A stretch of DNA of 64,000 bases from NCBI RefSeq assembly GCF_003265705.1, contig NW_020312859.1, positions 1,420,901 to 1,484,900 of the forward strand. Reading direction: 5' to 3'. The first letter of the stretch is position 1. Every line of letters begins with the position of its first letter. The notes below the pieces were generated by a model, which did not search any database, was not told the origin of the DNA, and saw only the letters and a program-made list of their open reading frames with translations. The position numbers were made by a program, and so were the translations under genes. The DNA is from Callorhinus ursinus (Eukaryota; Chordata; Mammalia; Carnivora; Otariidae). This document shows positions 33,258 to 45,513 of this stretch, piece by piece.

Positions 33258-33657
33258 NNNNNNNNNNNNNNNNNNNNNNNNNNNNNNNNNNNNNNNNNNN
33301 NNNNNNNNNNNNNNNNNNNNNNNNNNNNNNNNNNNNNNNNNNNNNNNNNNNNNNNNNNNNNNNNNNNNNNNNNNNNNNNNNNNNNNNNNNNNNNNNNNNN
33401 NNNNNNNNNNNNNNNNNNNNNNNNNNNNNNNNNNNNNNNNNNNNNNNNNNNNNNNNNNNNNNNNNNNNNNNNNNNNNNNNNNNNNNNNNNNNNNNNNNNN
33501 NNNNNNNNNNNNNNNNNNNNNNNNNNNNNNNNNNNNNNNNNNNNNNNNNNNNNNNNNNNNNNNNNNNNNNNNNNNNNNNNNNNNNNNNNNNNNNNNNNNN
33601 NNNNNNNNNNNNNNNNNNNNNNNNNNNNNNNNNNNNNNNNNNNNNNNNNNNNNNNNN
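33258..33657. other. Assembly gap of 400 N
   Basis: Exactly 400 N, flanked on both sides by near-identical L1 ORF2-end sequence, so its true length and content are unknown. Confidence 0.99.
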
Positions 33658-34016
33658 CCCACCACTCCAGCAACCCTCAGTTTGTTTCCTGAGATTAGGA
33701 ATTCCTCATATCAGTGAGGTTATATGATACATGTCTTTCTCTGATTGACTTATTTTGCTCAGCATAATACCCTCCAGTTCCACCCACGTCATTGCAAATG
33801 GCAAGATTTCATTCCTTTTGATGGCTGCGTGATATTCCATTGTATATATATATACCACATCTTCTTTATCCATTCATCTGTCGATGGACATCTTGGCTCT
33901 TTCCATAGTTTGGCTATTGTGGACATTGCTGCTATAAACATCGGGGTGCACATACCCCTTCGGATCCCTACATTTGTACATTTGTGTCTTTGGGGTAAAT
34001 ACCCAGTAGCTGTTGC
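33658..34016 (-). mobile_element. Second L1 copy of the same segment, beyond the gap
   Basis: 33658-33927 repeats 32988-33257 almost base for base, then extends to TTTGGGGTAAATACCCAGTA (ORF2). Its 3' end must lie in the gap if it is a separate insertion. Confidence 0.9.
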
Positions 34017-34039
34017 TCTTAGATTTGAAGCAACTCCCC

Positions 34040-34350
34040 AGAGCCCTTGCTCCTTAAGCTCATGGGTTCACTGAGCTGCATCTCTGTCCTCCTGCCTTCA
34101 ACTTTCTGCTCCAGGCTGCGCTGTGACCTCTGCCAGAAAGCCCTTCTTTGCTCTCCTTTCTTCAGATCAACACCTTCTCATCTTTCAACTCAGGTGCCCC
34201 TTCTCTGGAAACCCTTCTGGAACAGCCACCTGGAATGTGCACACCTACACCTACCTCCCTGTGCCCTCTCAGAATCCTAAGGCTGCTTACCTAAGCAAGC
34301 CTCCAGCCCCACCACACTGTATTTCAATTATTCTGTTTACTCATGGAACC
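34040..34350 (+). repeat. L2
   Basis: CTCAGGTGCCCCTTCTCTGG and AAACCCTTCTGGAACAGCC fit L2 order. Confidence 0.55.
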
Positions 34351-34359
34351 ACTGTACTG

Positions 34360-35460
34360 AGGCGACTCAACTTGATGGGGCATAATAATGAAGCTTTTCC
34401 CCCTAATCTCTACTTTCAGCCATGCTGTGTTGAATTTCCCTTTTCCATCCCTTAATGACATCTTGGGCAGATTGCATTACTTTTGGATCACTTTCTGTTG
34501 TTAAACCTCCATTCTTGAAAGCTTTATTCTCAAACTCCATTTAAATCTCATTTTGTCTTCCCCCTTATTCATCCAAGGGTTGAATTGAGCCAGGATCCAG
34601 CCTGCTTAAATAAAAGGTGGGGGAGAGGGGGCATAGCCTCGTTGGGAAACATGCCCCAGCCCCCTCCCCCTTACTGAAATTGGGAGGAGGGAATGGGAAT
34701 AGCTCTGCAATAGCCCCCTCCCTGTTGGTTGACCCTGCTTCCCTGGCTAACCTGGAGTGGAAGGTGCTCATAAATGGTTTCTCATGGGCCACATGAGTAT
34801 ATTTCTTGTGGGCTTCTCCACTGCACAGTTTTCTGGCAGTGGCCATCCAGCTCAGGCTTGAGCTTCCCTACCTTGTCCCACCACCTAGGCTTCTGCCTCT
34901 GGTGGGACCCTGTTGCTCAGCAATCAGCCCAGTTGGGTGGGGTTGCCAAAGAGCTTAGCTAACTACCGCAGGGTCGACTTGACTCCAAAAAACTCACACA
35001 TCCTGGTCAGCTACTCCACAGTGACTCCTCTCTCCACCTCTCCTTTCCCCTGCTCAGATAGGCACAGGGGGACATCAGCAAGTCCACTGCCAAGTAGACC
35101 CCCATTGGGGAACAGCATCCTGGTACCCCCTTCTTGTAGTCACCCCTCGATCTCCAGAAGGGACTCCCAGTTGAAGAGGGGAGAGAAGAGAACTATCTTT
35201 CACCGTAAACACTATACTTCTCAATAAAACCAAAGAACTCCTCCCTTGCCGGTATTATTATTGGGCAAGGAAGAGGAAAGTGAGCTTTTAGCTAGGGGAT
35301 GTAAGGCCAGTCCTGCCCCCTTTAGTAAACCTTGCAGGCAATGCATCTGGCACCATTTAGAATGCAGGGTACACAGGCCCTGTTTGCTTTGGCTGTGGGA
35401 CATAGTACCAATTTCCAAGTAACGAGGAGTTCCCACTCAATAACCTTTGGACTGGGCCAT
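34360..35460. other. Intergenic, no gene recognised
   Basis: Unique DNA; I see no exon-like block with recognisable homology. Confidence 0.4.
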
Positions 35461-35464
35461 CCTT

Positions 35465-35575
35465 CATACCTAATTTGATTCTTGGAGAGGAAGATCTTTG
35501 TAGCCCGATGCCCACACAGAGCCCAGGCATATGCTGGATGCTGAGCAAGTGTTTGTTGAGTGAATGTGGGACTAT
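35465..35575 (+). repeat. L2 3' end
   Basis: AGAGCCCAGGCATATGCTGG, GCAAGTGTTTGTTGAGTGAA. Confidence 0.5.
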
Positions 35576-35974
35576 AAAGTAATGAGACTGTAGGGATCCA
35601 TCAGGATCTACTTGCTTATTCTCACACTGTCTGGGGAGTTGCTCAACTCCACCAGATGACCAGGCTCTCTAGCTAGGATTCCCAGGCCCAACTGTAAATA
35701 AAAATCTCTCCTTTCAGCTCAGCATATTTGGGCTGGGATTTACCAAAGGGAACTAAGAAACTCAGAAAAGAACCCAACCATAAATTAAGAAAACCCAAGA
35801 GCCAACAAAACAGATGGGTGAGTTAACAAAGTATAGACATTCTTTATCACGATCTGATCAAAGCCACTTACTGACTTGCCTGATCCCTATTCTTAGACCT
35901 CAGGTCTGGTCCTCAGCCTTCTCAGGCTCTGTTGTCTAGAAAATGAGATGGCTTTGGTTGGGGGAGGGGATCCA

Positions 35975-36280
35975 AATTCTTTACCATGGCCTCAAGATTT
36001 TGCATGATCTGGCTTCTGCTGACTGCTCCTTCCATTCACCTGCTTGCTGGCTATACCCCAGTCATCCAGGTCTCTCAGTTCCCACCTCAGAGCCTTTGTG
36101 CTGCTCCCTCTGCCTGAGAGGCCCCTCCTCCCACTCTTCCTCTGCTGACTCTTCCTCATCATTCAGGTCTCTGGGCAAATGGCACCTCCTCAGTGAGGCC
36201 TTCTCTGATAACCTTATCTAAAGTGAGTTCCTCTGCTGCAATCCACCTTCCCCACTGCTGTCCTCTCTCACCGCACCTGT
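35975..36280 (+). repeat. L2
   Basis: AAGATTTTGCATGATCTGGC, CAGAGCCTTTGTGCTGCTCC, GGCACCTCCTCAGTGAGGCC. Confidence 0.7.
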
Positions 36281-36284
36281 TCTA

Positions 36285-36525
36285 GTCAGGGTCATCATTG
36301 CAAGCAAGAGAAGACAGAGCTGGTGAACTTAAGAAGAGAACATTGTTGGAGGTTGTCAGGTGGCTCATAGAACTGATAGGAAGGCTGATGGACCCAACTC
36401 CAGCAGCAACCACAGGAGGCAGGACATAGTCAAGACTCTGCTACAGAACAGGTCTTACAAACCAGCTCTGTGTTAGCCAACCCCTAGGATGTCCCCTAGT
36501 GACCCCACCTCCTGGTCTTTATACC
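36285..36525. repeat. Unresolved ancient repeat
   Basis: GTCAGGGTCATCATTGCAAG, GAGGCAGGACATAGTCAAGA look like a diverged interspersed repeat; family not identified. Confidence 0.3.
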
Positions 36526-36529
36526 TTCC

Positions 36530-36990
36530 TGTGGTCCCCCTCTCCCCACTCACTGTGCCAGTGTTGGTCTATGTAACCAATAGAATCCAGGAGAAGTGAT
36601 GGCATGTCACTTCCAAGATCAGGTCATAAAACTGAGATTTCAGGCCTATGTGCTCTGTAGAATATTCTCTCTCTCCCTCGCCTTCCCCCTTTCTTGCTTC
36701 CCTTCCCCTACCCCCCTTCTTCCTTCTCTTGTCAAGCCCACTGGGGAAGCCATCTGTCCTGTCAGGAGAACACTTAGGCAGTCTATAGAGAAGCCCACCT
36801 GGTGAGGATCTGAAGCTTCTGGCCATCGGCCATGTAAGAGGAATGGACCCTCCAGCTCCAGTCAAGACTCAGCTAAGTGAAGCCCAACTAACACCTTGAC
36901 TGCAGTCTTGTGAGCTCATAAATGTTTTGTTATTTCAAGTCACTAAGTTTTAGGGTAATTTCTTACACAGCAAAAGATGACTAATACAAT
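36530..36990 (+). repeat. MLT1-type LTR (ERVL-MaLR), solo
   Basis: CTCCAGCTCCAGTCAAGACT, AACACCTTGACTGCAGTCTT, TTATTTCAAGTCACTAAGTT, GATGACTAATACA: the MLT1 3' half. No viral coding region. Confidence 0.75.
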
Positions 36991-36994
36991 CAGT

Positions 36995-37840
36995 AGGTGA
37001 CCCTGAACTTGAGCATCATTCCCTCCAGGTTCAACATCTTGGGAAGGGACCTCAGAGTGACCATGCTTGGCTCACACCCCATATTCTGGCTGCCAGGGGG
37101 TAGGAAGAACTATCTGTGCCTTCCTCGCCCCTGGTGGGTCCTGCCCCCCCCCACCATTCCCATCAAGTAGGAGGGATACTCATATGCTAAAAGGCCAAAG
37201 CAATCCGTTTGTACTGCAATGTTCCATCACATTACCACTAGTTATAGTTCTCTGCACAGGATGGCCTTTCCCTCCTTTCCCCTCCTCCTCCTGATTTTGG
37301 GCACATGGCAAGGCCCCAGAACTAAAGAAAGCAGGTACTCTCTTGGCCCAGTAGTATAGGGGAATATCCTCAAAAGTCAAAAGTCTGAGTGCCTTAAGAA
37401 TGCCAAATCCTGAAGAAACCTCAGGGCAATCTCCTCTCAGTGGATTGATGGGGAAAAAGAAAAGAAAATTTGGGTGTCAGGACCCAAAGATGCAGTTCTG
37501 CATCTTTGCATATAGCCAAAGCCCAGTGAATAATCAAACCTTTCCCACTCAAGATATATGTATGAAACAGATACTTCAATTAAAACAGACCAAAAATTTA
37601 GCCATGGTCCCATCCCAAAATTAAATCAATGTTTTATGTGTATGTGTCCCCTTGTTGACCTTACCCGTGTGTACTTTCAGATTTTTCTTTCCTGAGGATA
37701 TCCTAGATAGATTTCCTGTTTTATGTTTTGCTGTAACATTAGATCATATGTATTATTTCCACTCCTGTAAATATTCATTTTTTTCCTTCCTGTTTACACT
37801 CCCCTCCCAATCACAGCTTGGTCAGGATCCTTCTACATAT
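36995..37840. other. Intergenic, no gene recognised
   Basis: Unique DNA; C-run at 37145-37152. Confidence 0.35.
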
Positions 37841-37859
37841 TTAAGAATATGTTTGTTCA

Positions 37860-38048
37860 GGGACACCTGGGTGTCTCAGTTATTAAACGTCTGCCTTCGG
37901 CTCAGGTCATGATCCCAGGGTCCTGGGATTGAGCCCTGTGTCTTGCCAGGGCTCCCTGCTCAGCAGGGAGTCTGCTTCTCCCCTCCCTCTACCCCTCCCC
38001 CCACTCGTGCTATCTCTCTCTCTCAAATAAATAAAATCTTTTTAAAAA
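37860..38048 (+). mobile_element. Can-SINE
   Basis: GGGTGTCTCAGTTATTAAAC head, CT body, AATAAA tail. Target duplication AAGAATATGTTTGTTCA. Confidence 0.9.
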
Positions 38049-38049
38049 A

Positions 38050-39130
38050 AGAATATGTTTGTTCATTTCATAAGAAAAGGAATCTTTGCCATTTTTCTGC
38101 CCTTTTCTTATTTAACTCTATTGTGGAAATCATTCCAGGTTAGCAAACACAGATCTGACACATTCCTTTTTCAGTAACTGCATAATATTCCATGATGTGG
38201 GCTTGTCACAACTGATTCAATGGTTCTTCTGTTGATATACATTCAGGCTACATCCAGGTTTTACCACTGCACAACGTGCTGTGACAACACGTACTTGTAC
38301 CCATATACTCAGGCATTTGTGCTTCTATTCCTATGGAGTAGATTTCTAGAAGTGGAATTTGTAGGTCTGTATATTGTAAATGGGAACAGTATTTACAAAA
38401 CACTTGGGAAATTCACATGTATGAAGGGATCTTTACTTTGCATTCTATCATGAGATGTTATCATCCATTTTGATATCTGACAGTTAATAGGTGAAGAGAG
38501 AGAGCTCATTGCTTTAATTTATATTTTCCCAATTATGTCCCAAGTAATTGAGCATCCTCTCAAATGTTTATTAACCATTTGGATTTCCTCTTTCATGAAC
38601 TAACTATATAGAATTTTAAAAAAAATTTCTTAATTTTTTATTGTTATGTTCATCATCATACATTACATCATTAGTCTTTGATGTAGTGTTCCATGATCCA
38701 TTGTTTGTGTATAACACCCAGTGCTCCACGCAGAACGTGCCCTCCTCAATACCCATCACCAGGCTAACCCATCCTCCCACCCCCCTCCCCTCTAGAACCC
38801 TCAGTTTGTTTTTCAGAGTCCATCGTCTCTCATGGTTCGTCTCCCCCTCCGATATCCCCCCCTTCATTCTTCCCCTCCTGCTGTCTTCTTCTTCTTCTTT
38901 TTTTTTTTTTTAACATATATCATATTATTTGTTTCAGAGGTACAGATCTGTGATTCAACAGTCTTGCACAATTCACAGGGCTCACCATAGCACATACCCT
39001 CCCCAATGTCTATCACCCAGCTACCCCATCCTTCACACCCATGAACGAACTATATATATCTTTTGCCCATTGTTTTACCAAATGTCTTTTTCCTATCAAT
39101 TTCATTCATCCATGTATTCATTCGGCAAAT
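38050..39130 (-). mobile_element. Old L1 ORF2 fragment split by a younger L1
   Basis: CATAATATTCCATGATGTGG, TAGAAGTGGAATTTGTAGG, ATCTTTTGCCCATTGTTTTA: reverse old L1, interrupted at 38611-39039. Confidence 0.7.
38611..39039 (-). mobile_element. Younger L1 3' UTR insertion
   Basis: Same 3' UTR as the 32.6-kb L1 (CATCATTAGTCTTTGATGTA). 5'-truncated, with target duplication CATGAACTAACTATATA at 38594-38610 and a one-base variant at 39040-39056. Confidence 0.9.
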
Positions 39131-39239
39131 ATTCATCAAGCATTTCACTATATGTCACATATAGGGCTATAGTATTGAACCAGACAAGTCCCAACCCTAA
39201 TGAAGTGCTCTTTGTATGGTTTCAATATTAACCTTTTAC

Positions 39240-39860
39240 TATGTCACCCATCTTGAAAATCAGCTCAGATGTCTAATCATACCTCCAGGTTCTCCCCATA
39301 CCCATGCTCTAGAAGACTGCTAATCTTTATAGTTTCAGATTTCATGATGTAAAATACCTAATACCAAGCACCACTAGCCATTAGTTTCTTAGAACAGAAA
39401 GAGCACCTTGCTGGTACCCCACTTTTACACCCTCTATATTCACTTCAAGCACCTGTGGCCTTCTTCTGAAGGGCCTTTTATGGCCACAAGAGCATATTTA
39501 GCCCTTGAGGGGGTGCAGGACAGAAGTGCCTGGGGGAATGTCCCTGGAGCATTCTTCTACCAATGACAGACAAAGAGCTGGTAAGTGAATACCCCAGTTC
39601 CCTCCTCTCTTAGGGAGGATAACTCAGAGGTGTGTGTTCTACACTACCTCCCTCATCAAGAGGAAGCCTCAGTTGTCCACGATGTAACCAGCATATGAAT
39701 CCACCCTGCAATGGCTTCCTTCCCTCGCTGTTTCACTTCTCCACTGGTGCTTCATAGGGTCACCTTCCAAATTAACTACTTGCACTCAAATCCTTGTCTC
39801 AGTTTCTGTTTCTGTGAGACTTCCACTAAGCCCCCTTGGTTTGCCGATGAGGAACTAGCA
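39240..39860. other. Intergenic, no gene recognised
   Basis: Unique DNA without supported features. Confidence 0.35.
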
Positions 39861-39864
39861 GCAG

Positions 39865-40250
39865 AGGTGGTATAGCTTGATGGATAAGAATGTGGCCTCT
39901 GAAGTCAGAGGTTTGGGTCCAAAGCCTGGTTCTGCTCCAATTGCGGCCTTGAGTACATTCTTTTTTTTTTTTTAAGATTTTATTTATTTATTTGAGAGAG
40001 AGAATGAGATAGAGAGAGAGCATGAGAGGGGAGAGGGTCAGAGGGAGAAGCAGACTCCCTGCTGAGCAGGGAGCCCGATGTGGGACTCGATCCCGGGACT
40101 CCAGGATCATGACCTGAGCTGAAGGCAGCCGCTTAACCAACTGAGCCACCCAGGCGCCCCCTTGAGTACATTCTTAATCTCTCGTTCCTCCTCTGTAAAA
40201 TGGGCCTAATAGCTCACATGGTTACTATAAGTATTAAATTAATTATGTCA
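39865..40250 (+). repeat. MIR interrupted by a Can-SINE
   Basis: TGGATAAGAATGTGGCCTCT left of the SINE, TCCTCTGTAAAATGGGCC right of it. Confidence 0.65.
39961..40160 (-). mobile_element. Can-SINE
   Basis: Complete, with target duplication CTTGAGTACATTCTT. Confidence 0.92.
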
Positions 40251-40479
40251 TTTCCTCATATTATCCAGTAGAAAATGATATTAATCATTAATATTAGAAA
40301 TATAAGAAAACTGCATCCTAGAGAGTACAAGTAGCTCACAGGAACGTGGGACTCCTGTGCCATTTCAGAAGACCCTAATCCTCTGTCTTCCCGTGGGCCA
40401 GGGATGTTAACAGTCATCAGGTTCCACTTGTCCTGGACTTTGAATATCCCTAGACGTACAGGAGGAAATGGGTATTTAC

Positions 40480-40665
40480 CAATGCTGTCCAACAGAAATT
40501 TCTGCGCTGATGGAAACACTCTATATCTGCATCCAATGTGAGGACCACTAGCTAAACTACATGGGCCAATTAAGCACTTGGAATATGGCCAGTGCAACCA
40601 AGGAAGTGGGTTTTTTATTTCATTTACTCTTAATACATGTAAATAGTCACACACAGTTAGTCACA
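40480..40665 (+). repeat. hAT-type DNA transposon fragment (unresolved family)
   Basis: AATGCTGTCCAACAGAAATT, TTAAGCACTTGGAATATGGC: typical of a MER/Charlie non-autonomous family. Confidence 0.5.
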
Positions 40666-40669
40666 CAGC

Positions 40670-41455
40670 TCAGGTCTAGAGAATTGGAGTTGGGCAACGA
40701 TGAGAAGAATCTCTTAAGTTCTTTTCTTCTCCCCTCTTCTCCTCCCTTGCCTCCTGCCCCGTCTCCCAGCGCCAACTAGTCGGCACCACTTCATAGCACC
40801 CTCCAACTTTCCCTCCTTTGAACATGCTGGGTTCTATGGCAGGAAGCACAGGGACTGTGACAACGGTTGTATTTTCATACATCCAGCAAGGTGAAACAAG
40901 CTCCTTTGTGGTCCCAGTGTTGAAAGAGAAGATGAATACCTGCTATAAATAAAGCTGAATAAAGATCCTTTTCTAGATGGCTTCCATTGTTCCCTGTTCC
41001 CTTATAGTATTCACGCTGAGATAATTTCCAGCTTCTCAGACCCTCAATAGTTATAAAACATACCATTACCTCATTTTAATTTCATTAGATTTACAGGTCA
41101 CAAGACCACACTGATCCTTACCAACTTCATCTTTAATGGTTTCAAAATAATGGTTCTTTCTGCTTTAGTGTGAGCCCGATACAGAACTTCCTACTCATGT
41201 ATTCTTACATCTCCTGCTTCCCCCTTTAACTCTCTGTCTAGACAATAGTGGCTAATGGAGTTTTCCAAATGACAATGTGTATTTCATATCCACGATGATG
41301 TGCCCCACACTGCTCTGTAACCCCACAGCAAGATCAGTAAAAGCAGTCATTTCTTTCCAAACCATCTAATCCTGACGGATGACATGGAAAGGTCCACCTG
41401 AGACATATATCTGATAAACAGTCAACTTGCCCAGGCAACATTTCCACGGCACCTT
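40670..41455. other. Intergenic, no gene recognised
   Basis: Unique DNA. Confidence 0.35.
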
Positions 41456-41464
41456 TAGTTAACT

Positions 41465-41645
41465 CTGCAGGGCACAGTGGGACACGGGGGCTCTGGAGCC
41501 TGACAGATGTGGGTTTGAATCCTGACTACGTTGCTTAACTGTGAGGGAAAATAATGTATCCTCTTTGAGACTTAGTTTCCACGTCTGCAAAATGGAGGAA
41601 TGGGATAATTACTTTGCAGGATAGTGGAACGACCAGATTTATATG
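41465..41645 (+). repeat. MIR
   Basis: GGGGCTCTGGAGCCTGACAG, GTGGGTTTGAATCCTGACTA, CTGCAAAATGGAGGAATGGG. Confidence 0.75.
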
Positions 41646-41681
41646 GAAAGCAAGATGTTGGCATTAAAAGCACAAATTCTA

Positions 41682-41893
41682 GGGCGCCTGTGTGGCTCAG
41701 TTGGTTAAGCTACTGCCTTCGGCTCAGGTCATGATTCTGGAATCCCAGGATCGAGTCCCGCATCAGGCTCCCTGCTCAGTGGAGAGTCTGCTTCTCCCTC
41801 TGACCCTCCCCCCTCTCATGCTCTCTCTCTACCACTCTCTCTCTCTCAATAAATTAAATCTTTCAAAAAAAGAATCTTAAAAAAATAAATAAA
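41682..41893 (+). mobile_element. Can-SINE
   Basis: GGGCGCCTGTGTGGCTCAGT head. Diverged target duplication (AAAAGCACAAATTCTA, AAAAGCATGAACTCTA). Confidence 0.9.
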
Positions 41894-41899
41894 AGCATG

Positions 41900-42290
41900 A
41901 ACTCTACCACTAGAATACTGCCCTGTGACCTTGGGTAATTACCCAACCTCTCTGAGCTTCAATTTTCTTGCCTACATACTGGGGACAGTAATAATTCCTA
42001 CCTCTTAGGGTGCTGGGAGGATTAAATAAAGATGTATATATAGGGCGCCTGGGTGGCTCAGTCGGTTAAGCGTCTGCCTTCAGCTCAGGTCATGATCCCA
42101 GAGTCCTGGGATCAAGCCCCACATCGGGCTCTCTGCTCAGCGGGGAGTCTGCTTCTCCCTCTCACTCTCCCTCTCTCTCAAATAAATAAATAAAATCTTA
42201 AGGGAAAAAAAAGGATGTATATATAAAGTCCTCGGAGAGTGACTGACTCAAAGAAAGCATTCACCTTTTAGTTTGCCCTAAGGAGAGCCT
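41900..42290 (+). repeat. MIR interrupted by a Can-SINE
   Basis: CCCTGTGACCTTGGGTAATT, CTCTGAGCTTCAATTTTC, then SINE, then the degenerate MIR end. Confidence 0.65.
42043..42212 (+). mobile_element. Can-SINE
   Basis: GGGCGCCTGGGTGGCTCAGT head; target duplication GATGTATATATA. Confidence 0.93.
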
Positions 42291-42330
42291 CTCATCCCAG
42301 GCATTAACTACTTTCTTTAGAGCAGGATTC

Positions 42331-42331
<1 letters not shown>

Positions 42332-42366
<35 letters not shown>
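42332..42366. repeat. (TG)17 microsatellite
   Basis: Pure TG, followed by an imperfect TG tract to about 42384. Confidence 0.95.
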
Positions 42367-42367
<1 letters not shown>

Positions 42368-42389
42368 TGTGTTTGTGTGTGTTTCGAAG

Positions 42390-42985
42390 TCCTCTGACCA
42401 TACATAGAAGCCTTTGGACCCTTCTTAGAAAAACATTTGTGAATGCATAAAATATGATAGAGGTACAAAGAAAACCAGTTACATTGAAATACAGTCATCA
42501 AAATGGTAAAAAGAAAAATGTGTGCTGTAGCACTGTATGTGCTTCTTCATTAATGGATTACATAATAAGATCTAGTGGCAAGTCTAAGATTTCCATCATT
42601 TCAAAGTAACGATGAGTGCAAATGATAATTCAAGACATCTGCAATAACTGTAATGTGATATGAAATATCTGTGATTTCTACTGGAGACAATGTAGCAGGC
42701 TCTGTTAATACCACTGTTGCTTATGATCATAATGGAAAGAAATGCTTAATCTCAGTTAGTGGTAAATCAGAGTAAGGAAGTCGGTTTTTCCCATCCAAGT
42801 TCATGAACCCCGAGTTAAAGCCTCCTGCTTAAGAAAATATTTTGCACCCCTTTATCCTCAGCTATGGGTCCAAAGCCACAGATTAGGAGGTACCCCCAAG
42901 ATTCCCCTCACATCCCATTAAATGGCCTCTGATTGGAAGAGTAATTTCAGGACGGGGGAGTATGGTCCTACAAGAGCATGCACCA
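42390..42985. other. Intergenic, no gene recognised
   Basis: AT-rich. CATACATAGAAGCCTTTGGA and nearby words suggest an ancient repeat that I cannot place. Confidence 0.3.
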
Positions 42986-42994
42986 GGCTGACAA

Positions 42995-43260
42995 ACCACT
43001 ACCAGCTAGCTAATGCTTACTGTGCTGCACACACCAGGCACTAAGTGTTTTATAGATGATAACTCAGCAACATTCACAATAATCCTTTCAGAGAGATCCT
43101 ATTGCCCTTCCTGTTTTACAGAAGAGAAAACCGAGACACAGAGAAGTTAGGTGACATGCCCGAAGTCACACTGTGAGTAAATACCGGAGCCAGAATTTGT
43201 ACTCAAGTAGTCTGAATCCATGGTCTGTGCTCCTAGCTACCAGGCTACACTATCTTTCTG
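42995..43260 (-). repeat. MIR
   Basis: TTTTACAGAAGAGAAAACCG, GACATGCCCGAAGTCACACT: reverse MIR. Confidence 0.7.
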
Positions 43261-43769
43261 TTCTGAGTGGGGATGGGGAGTCAGATTTAAAAGAACATCT
43301 TGTTTGACCTTAAATATAAAATACCCGGGTATTTTACCAGCAAAATGAGTTTATTTGGGAATTGCGGAAAAATTGCGATCTGAGACATGCAGGCTATGGC
43401 AAACTTGCTGTGGCAAGTCTGGAGCACAAAGCAGAGGAACATTACTCTATGGAGAAAAAGGAGGAAGTTGGAAGGGGCTGCTCTGAACAAAAGTCCCTTG
43501 GAGGAAAGCAGGAGCTCAGGGTGGTGATGGCTCCTTACTGACTGAGTTGTGGCAGTTTCTCAGGGGCTGGGCTGTTGCTGGGCAAGGAAAAAGTCTTCCT
43601 TCCTCCTGCTGGGTAGTCAAGTGAACTTCTTCCTGCCTAGGAATGTGAAACAAGATGCACTGGAAAGTTTGTGGGTGAGAACTTCCCCTTCAGGGCTTCC
43701 CGACTCCACTCTAAGTGAGGTTTCCCTTTACTAACTTTCACAACCTTAAGGATGAATAGGAATTAACTA

Positions 43770-44060
43770 AAGATGTGGCAGAGAAAGGAGGAGGGAGGAT
43801 GGAGATGTAGGAAAAGGGTTAGGAAAGTACTTAAGCAGAGGGAACAGGAGGTATAAAGGCCCTGAGGCGGAAAGAATGTGGTGAATGTAGGGCCCGAAAT
43901 GATACCAATGGGGCTGCAAGTTGGAAAGCAAGGGGGACAGTGGCAAAATGTTAAGTCTGGATGGCAAAGATCCAGATCTCACAGGGCCTTGAAGGCAACT
44001 TTATCATTATCCCAAGGACCGTGGGGAGTGACAATCAGAGCTGTTATATAAAAACATCAT
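43770..44060 (-). repeat. L2
   Basis: AGAGGGAACAGGAGGTATAA, AGGCCCTGAGGCGG, CTCACAGGGCCTTGAAGGCA: reverse L2. Confidence 0.65.
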
Positions 44061-44239
44061 TCTATAGAAGAGAAAGAACAGGGGAGAAGAAAAGGTGAAA
44101 GCAAGGAGCCTAGTTTGGAGACAAGCAAAGCAGCGCAAGCTAGAGGTGCTGATAGCTTGGACTAGGTGGTGGTCAGGGAGGACCAGTTTGAGAAACATTA
44201 GGGGGAAGGATCTGGTGCACTGGATATGGGGATAAGGGA

Positions 44240-44700
44240 GAACTCTGTGGCCGACTCTATTCCCCAAAGGTGGCCACAGCTGTGTCTCCCATCCACAGTC
44301 TCTGCTCACAGCAAGCCCTTGCCATTCCTCCTGTTGAGAGAGGGCCTTGAATCTGGTCAGGCTTAGGAGGCATATGACTCCTGTGGCTATGTCAGAGAGG
44401 GCAATAAAGCTCCTGCCTGGTTCTTTCAGCCGCTCTCCGCTCCCCCAGGGCACTGAGCTCCATGTAAGCAGCTCAACTGCTCTGAAGCCACCATGCTGTG
44501 AGGAAGCCCAGACTAGCCCATGCAAGGAGGCCATGTGAGGACAAAAAGCTGTCCAGCCGGCCTCCAGCTGTTCCAGCCCCCTTGCTGTTCCACTGTCTGC
44601 CCAACCCAGAGCCAGACCTGCCCAATCAAGCCCTTCCTGAATTCCTAGTTCCCAGAAACCATGAAGAGTAAAATGCTTGCTTCATATCACTAAGTTTTGA
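44240..44700 (+). repeat. MLT1-like LTR, diverged
   Basis: TGAATCTGGTCAGGCTTAGG, GGAGGCCATGTGAGG, TTCATATCACTAAGTTTTG fit the MaLR LTR layout. No internal viral region seen. Confidence 0.6.
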
Positions 44701-44859
44701 ATCTGGAACATTCATCCTTCAGATTCTGTCTCTACTGCCTTGGCCAGTTATCCAGTTCCAACCCTCATACGAGAGATTTAACATTCTCAGTTTGAGAAAT
44801 TTGTGAGAGACCCTGAAACATGGTAAATGGCTTTTAGGTATGTTATCTCTGTAATCACC

Positions 44860-44965
44860 AAGCACAGCGGTTTGTCAACCTGGGAGGAGAGTTTAAAAAA
44901 AAAAAAAATTCTCAAGTTCTACCCTAGACTTGAGGAATCAGAATCACCAGAAACAGTGACCCAGG
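44860..44965 (+). repeat. MER5-like hAT fragment
   Basis: AGCGGTTTGTCAACCTGGGA, GAATCAGAATCACCAGAAAC. Confidence 0.45.
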
Positions 44966-45040
44966 ACTTGGCTCACCTGTCCTGCTCTCTGACATTATCC
45001 TTAAACATTTTTATGATTATTATACTTATATTCTATTTCT

Positions 45041-45231
45041 TTTTTTTAAGATTTTATTTATTTATTTGAGAGAGAGAATTAGAGAGAGAGAGAGCATGAG
45101 GGGGGGAGGGTCCGAAGAGAAGCAGACTCCCTGCTGAGCAGGGAGCCTGATGCGGGACTTGATTCCGGGACTCCAGGATCATGACCTGAGCCGAAGGCAG
45201 TCGCTTAACCAACTGAGCCACCCAGGCGCCC
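45041..45231 (-). mobile_element. Can-SINE
   Basis: Complete; target duplication CTTATATTCTATTTCT. Confidence 0.92.
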
Positions 45232-45513
45232 TTATATTCTATTTCTATACTCCAACATATGTAGGCAAATTTGGAGATGGATCCTTTGAGAATTTAAAGT
45301 GAAGGGAGGCATTGATCAGATTGCCTTGGTGATCTGAGTAGCACAAACAAGATTTACTTACCTGCATCAAAGATAATTCTCTTTAAACATTTTCACAAGT
45401 ATGTTTCACATGGCTCTGGAAATAAAACAACTAAATATGTGCCATCTAGAGTAATAATTAAAACAATGTGAATTGCCCCAAGAGGAAAGAAATATTATAG
45501 AATCAATAAAGAG

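Noticed and set aside
33036..33665. ORF with KKMWYIYTMEYYAAIK on the minus strand
   Set aside because: This is the C-terminus of L1 ORF2 read into the N gap, not a host gene.
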